From the NCBI GenBank assembly GCA_905181765.1, contig CAJIYW010000001.1, positions 310,001 through 374,000 of the forward strand: a stretch of 64,000 nt of DNA. The letters are read 5' to 3'. This document shows positions 61,675-64,000 of the stretch, one piece after another. The position numbers were made by a program, and so were the translations under genes. Source of the DNA: Flavobacteriales bacterium UBA6772 (GTDB taxonomy: Bacteria > Bacteroidota > Bacteroidia > Flavobacteriales > Flavobacteriaceae). The notes under the pieces are model-generated. The model was not told the DNA's origin and did not search any database. It was given only the letters and a program-made list of their open reading frames with translations. Numbering within the stretch: position 1 is the stretch's first letter; every line of letters starts with the position of its first letter.

Positions 61675-63123
61675 ATGAAAATTTTAGATAAATACATCTT
61701 AAAAACATTCTTAGTACCTTTTCTAGCAACATTTTTAATTGTTTTATTTGTCTTAGTAATGCAATTACTTTGGCAGACTTTTGAAAGTATCGCTGGTAAA
61801 GGTATTAGTATTACTTTTATTCTAAAATTTTTATACTATACCTCACTTAGTATCATACCACAAGCATTGCCAATTGCAGTTTTATTATCTTCTATTATGG
61901 CTTTAGGAAGTTTAGGGGAAAACTACGAATTCGCAGCAGCCAAATCAGCAGGAATTTCTCTTCAAAGATTAGTAAGGCCTTTAATTTTTTTAACACTTTT
62001 TTTAAGTGGAATTAATTTCATTTTTTTAAATAATATTTTCCCATATGCTATTTTAAAGCAACAAAACCTATACTACAATATAAAAAAGAAAAAACCCGCA
62101 TTGGCATTAATTCCCGGAAGTTTTAATAGCGATTTACCAAATTATCAGATTAAATTCGATGAAAAATATGGTGAAGAAAAAAACCTTTTGAAAAATGTTT
62201 TAATTTATGATTTAAGTTCTAGAAAAGGAAATCAGAAAGTAATAACTGCAGAAAGAGGTAAAATTATTTCTGAAGAAGGAAGTAGATATATGACATTTAT
62301 TTTATATGATGGTTTTTATTATGAAGACCATACAAAGACTACAAGATCTCGTGTTAAAAAAGAGAAAATGCCAGCTTCCCAAGCAACTTTTAAAGAATAT
62401 GAATTTAATATAGATATTTCTGACCTTGTTGGCGATGGTTCTCTAGATGAAGAGCGTTTTAAGAATAATTTTAAAATGCTGAGAATTAATCAACTTACAG
62501 ACACCATTCCTATTTTGAAAACAAATTATAATGACATATTAATGTCTAGGTCCAAGTCTATTTCTTCCATATCACAGTCCAAGTTACTATATAAATACAC
62601 AGATTCTTTAAAGCAGAAGAATATCGATACAATTGGTACTCTAGAAAATTTTCATTTAAAAGAGCAAATAGGTATATTAAATGGTGCGAGAACGAAAATA
62701 AATAGTGCCGTTACTAATGTGAAAAATAATATAAAAAGTATAAAATGGAAACGGAAAACACTAAATTTCTTCGATTCTGAATACTATGGTCGAATTGCTT
62801 TGTCATTTTCTTGTCTCATTTTATTTTTTATTGGTGCACCATTAGGCTCAATTATTAGAAAAGGTGGGTTTGGCTTACCAATGATTTTAGCCATTGCTAT
62901 TTATGTTATTTATTTCTTTGGAAATACAATGGGTAAAAACTTGGCAGAAGAAAGTTCTATCTCCTCTTTACTAGGTTCTTGGATTTCTGCAATGGTAATG
63001 ATTCCGTTTGGAATTTTTCTAACAAGAAGAGCAACAAAAGACAAGGGAATATTTAATGTTGACAACATTCTATTACCACTTAAAAAAATATTTCAAAAAT
63101 TTACTCCCAAAAAAGACTTTTAA
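61675..63123 (+). CDS. LptF/LptG-family permease
   Basis: 482 residues. Transmembrane segments at the N-terminus (LDKYILKTFLVPFLATFLIVLFVLVMQLLW and two more to about 130), a large periplasmic domain with jelly-roll strands (about 130-375), then three C-terminal segments (ALSFSCLILFFIGAPLGSIIRKGGFGLP). The YILKTF.. and GAPLGSIIRKGG stretches are typical of LptF/LptG, the permease of the lipopolysaccharide exporter. Which of the two paralogues it is I cannot say. Confidence 0.9.
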   Translation: MKILDKYILKTFLVPFLATFLIVLFVLVMQLLWQTFESIAGKGISITFILKFLYYTSLSIIPQALPIAVLLSSIMALGSLGENYEFAAAKSAGISLQRLVRPLIFLTLFLSGINFIFLNNIFPYAILKQQNLYYNIKKKKPALALIPGSFNSDLPNYQIKFDEKYGEEKNLLKNVLIYDLSSRKGNQKVITAERGKIISEEGSRYMTFILYDGFYYEDHTKTTRSRVKKEKMPASQATFKEYEFNIDISDLVGDGSLDEERFKNNFKMLRINQLTDTIPILKTNYNDILMSRSKSISSISQSKLLYKYTDSLKQKNIDTIGTLENFHLKEQIGILNGARTKINSAVTNVKNNIKSIKWKRKTLNFFDSEYYGRIALSFSCLILFFIGAPLGSIIRKGGFGLPMILAIAIYVIYFFGNTMGKNLAEESSISSLLGSWISAMVMIPFGIFLTRRATKDKGIFNVDNILLPLKKIFQKFTPKKDF

Positions 63124-63127
63124 AAGT

Positions 63128-64000
63128 ATGACCTCTTTAGCAAATAAAAAAAATACACAACTTAATAATATTGCAGATGCAATTGCAGACGTAAGAGAAG
63201 GAAAAGTAATAATTGTTGTTGATGATGAAAACAGAGAAAACGAAGGCGATTTTCTAGCAGCCGCAGAAAAAGCAACACCAGAAATGATTAATTTTATGGC
63301 TATGCACGGCCGTGGGTTAATTTGTGCACCTCTAACAGAAAACCGTTGTCAAGAATTAGGCTTAGGCATGATGGTCGAAAATAATACAGACCCGATGGAA
63401 ACAGGGTTTACGGTCTCTGTAGATCTTCGTGGAAAAGGTGTTACAACAGGAATTTCTGCTGCAGATAGAGCACTAACCATACAAGCTTTAATTAAAAAAG
63501 ATACCAAGCCATTTGATTTAGCAAGACCTGGACACATTTTTCCATTAAAAGCCAAAGAAGGCGGTGTTTTAAGGAGAACAGGGCATACAGAAGCAGCCAT
63601 AGATTTTGCGCGTTTAGCAGGTTTAGAGCCTGCAGGAGTTATTGTAGAAATAATGAATGAAGACGGCACAATGGCACGCTTACCAGAACTTTTAAAGGTT
63701 GCAAAAAAGTTTGATATTAAAATAGTTTCTATAGAAGATTTAGTAGCATATAGAATGGAGCATGACTCATTAATCGATAAAAAAGACGATTTTAATATCA
63801 TTACACGATTTGGTGAATTTAGATTGCGTGCTTATGAACAAACTACAAATAACCAAATTCATATTGCATTAACTAAAGGTTCTTGGTCAAAGGAAGACGC
63901 AGTATTAACAAGAGTAAATTCTACTTTGGTAAATAATGACATTTTAGGAACTTTAACAAATAACGCAGATAAAAAACTAGACCAAATGTTTCAAGTTATA
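63128..64000 (+). CDS. ribB: 3,4-dihydroxy-2-butanone-4-phosphate synthase with degenerate GTP cyclohydrolase II-like domain, 3' end outside window
   Basis: 291 residues visible, open to the window edge; ATG at 63128, 4 bp after the permease stop. The DHBP synthase domain (about 1-215) is complete: VVDDENRENEGDFLAAA, TDPMETGFTVSVD, RPGHIFPLKAKEGGVL and RTGHTEAAIDFARLAGL. It makes the four-carbon unit of riboflavin. The C-terminal part starts RFGEFRLRAYEQTTNNQIHIAL and continues TRVNSTLVNNDILGTLTNNADKKL, aligned with the RibA zinc motif (R-V-H-S-E-C..C-D-C-G), but all three Cys are missing, so GTP cyclohydrolase II activity is unlikely. Confidence 0.93.
   Translation, partial: MTSLANKKNTQLNNIADAIADVREGKVIIVVDDENRENEGDFLAAAEKATPEMINFMAMHGRGLICAPLTENRCQELGLGMMVENNTDPMETGFTVSVDLRGKGVTTGISAADRALTIQALIKKDTKPFDLARPGHIFPLKAKEGGVLRRTGHTEAAIDFARLAGLEPAGVIVEIMNEDGTMARLPELLKVAKKFDIKIVSIEDLVAYRMEHDSLIDKKDDFNIITRFGEFRLRAYEQTTNNQIHIALTKGSWSKEDAVLTRVNSTLVNNDILGTLTNNADKKLDQMFQVI

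Noticed and set aside
63349..63801. 150-residue - strand open frame opposite ribB
   Set aside because: Antisense to the intact DHBP synthase domain.
1..64000. tRNA, rRNA or tmRNA genes
   Set aside because: I saw no tRNA-like GTTCRANNC arm or rRNA sequence in the intergenic regions, but I could not run a search.

Overview
The window is AT-rich chromosomal DNA from a member of the Bacteroidota, most likely a marine Flavobacteriaceae species of the Polaribacter/Tenacibaculum type. This rests on the gene set (DUF6452/DUF6048 pair beyond rlmD, DUF6787-lgt, YtxJ of the bacillithiol system, a type IX secretion sorting domain, a sulfonolipid-type oxoamine synthase, lolA-lptF behind ftsK) and on promoter -7 boxes of the Bacteroidota form TAnnTTTG in front of several genes. 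I cannot fix genus or species without a search.

Region 1 (1-9447) is an accessory gene array. Nine or ten unrelated genes, all on the + strand, are separated by long imperfect inverted repeats of about 130-200 bp. Most of these begin with an AAC-containing box (typically ..AACAATG) and end with a GTT-containing box (typically AACGTTRnC), with complementary arms between. This is the architecture of integron attC sites, so the region reads as a cluster of gene cassettes (CALIN-like: attC-like sites with no integrase in view). Cargo: a DUF2927 protein (cut by the window edge), a PHB-depolymerase-type esterase lipoprotein, an M20 peptidase, a VOC/glyoxalase protein, a secreted barrel-like protein, an exported protein of unknown function, a DUF1295 membrane enzyme plus a small membrane protein, another exported unknown, and a CNNM/CBS membrane protein. 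Most products are exported or membrane-bound. At least one separator is truncated and fused to a gene.

Region 2 (9481-15234) holds ordinary single genes: a secreted two-repeat protein, an SF2 helicase, ytxJ, a histidine phosphatase, a lipoprotein, smpB and an EamA exporter.

Region 3 (15264-23137) is a complete histidine operon on the - strand, transcribed hisL-hisG-hisD-hisC-hisB-hisH-hisA-hisF-GNAT-hisIE. It is preceded by a His-rich leader peptide and an intrinsic terminator, so transcription attenuation is very likely.

Region 4 (23318-29797, - strand) carries an oxoamine synthase next to a cysteine-synthase-like enzyme (candidate sulfonolipid pair), an S9 oligopeptidase, a small membrane protein and ornithine aminotransferase. 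Region 5 (30109-43000) has rlmD, an inserted sulfatase-YHYH fusion with a T9SS tail, a pterin dehydratase, DUF6452/DUF6048, a 2OG oxygenase, a SUI1 protein, a nucleoside phosphorylase, ung, mutS2 and a methyltransferase. Region 6 (43332-64000) is intact housekeeping and envelope material: a FAD/Fe-S oxidoreductase, aldo-keto reductase, acyltransferase, Nudix, lgt, yidD, cysS, meaB, a K+ channel, miaA, an OmpH protein, MATE, tpx, dgkA, ftsK, lolA, an LptF/G permease and ribB (running off the right end).

Ten genes, including hisB, hisC, ung, mutS2 and rocD, are broken by single-base indels, about fourteen in all, eleven of them 1-bp deletions. All lie left of 43 kb. Because they hit conserved housekeeping genes whose sequence is otherwise well preserved, I read most of them as consensus errors in the assembly, and I annotate such genes across the break.
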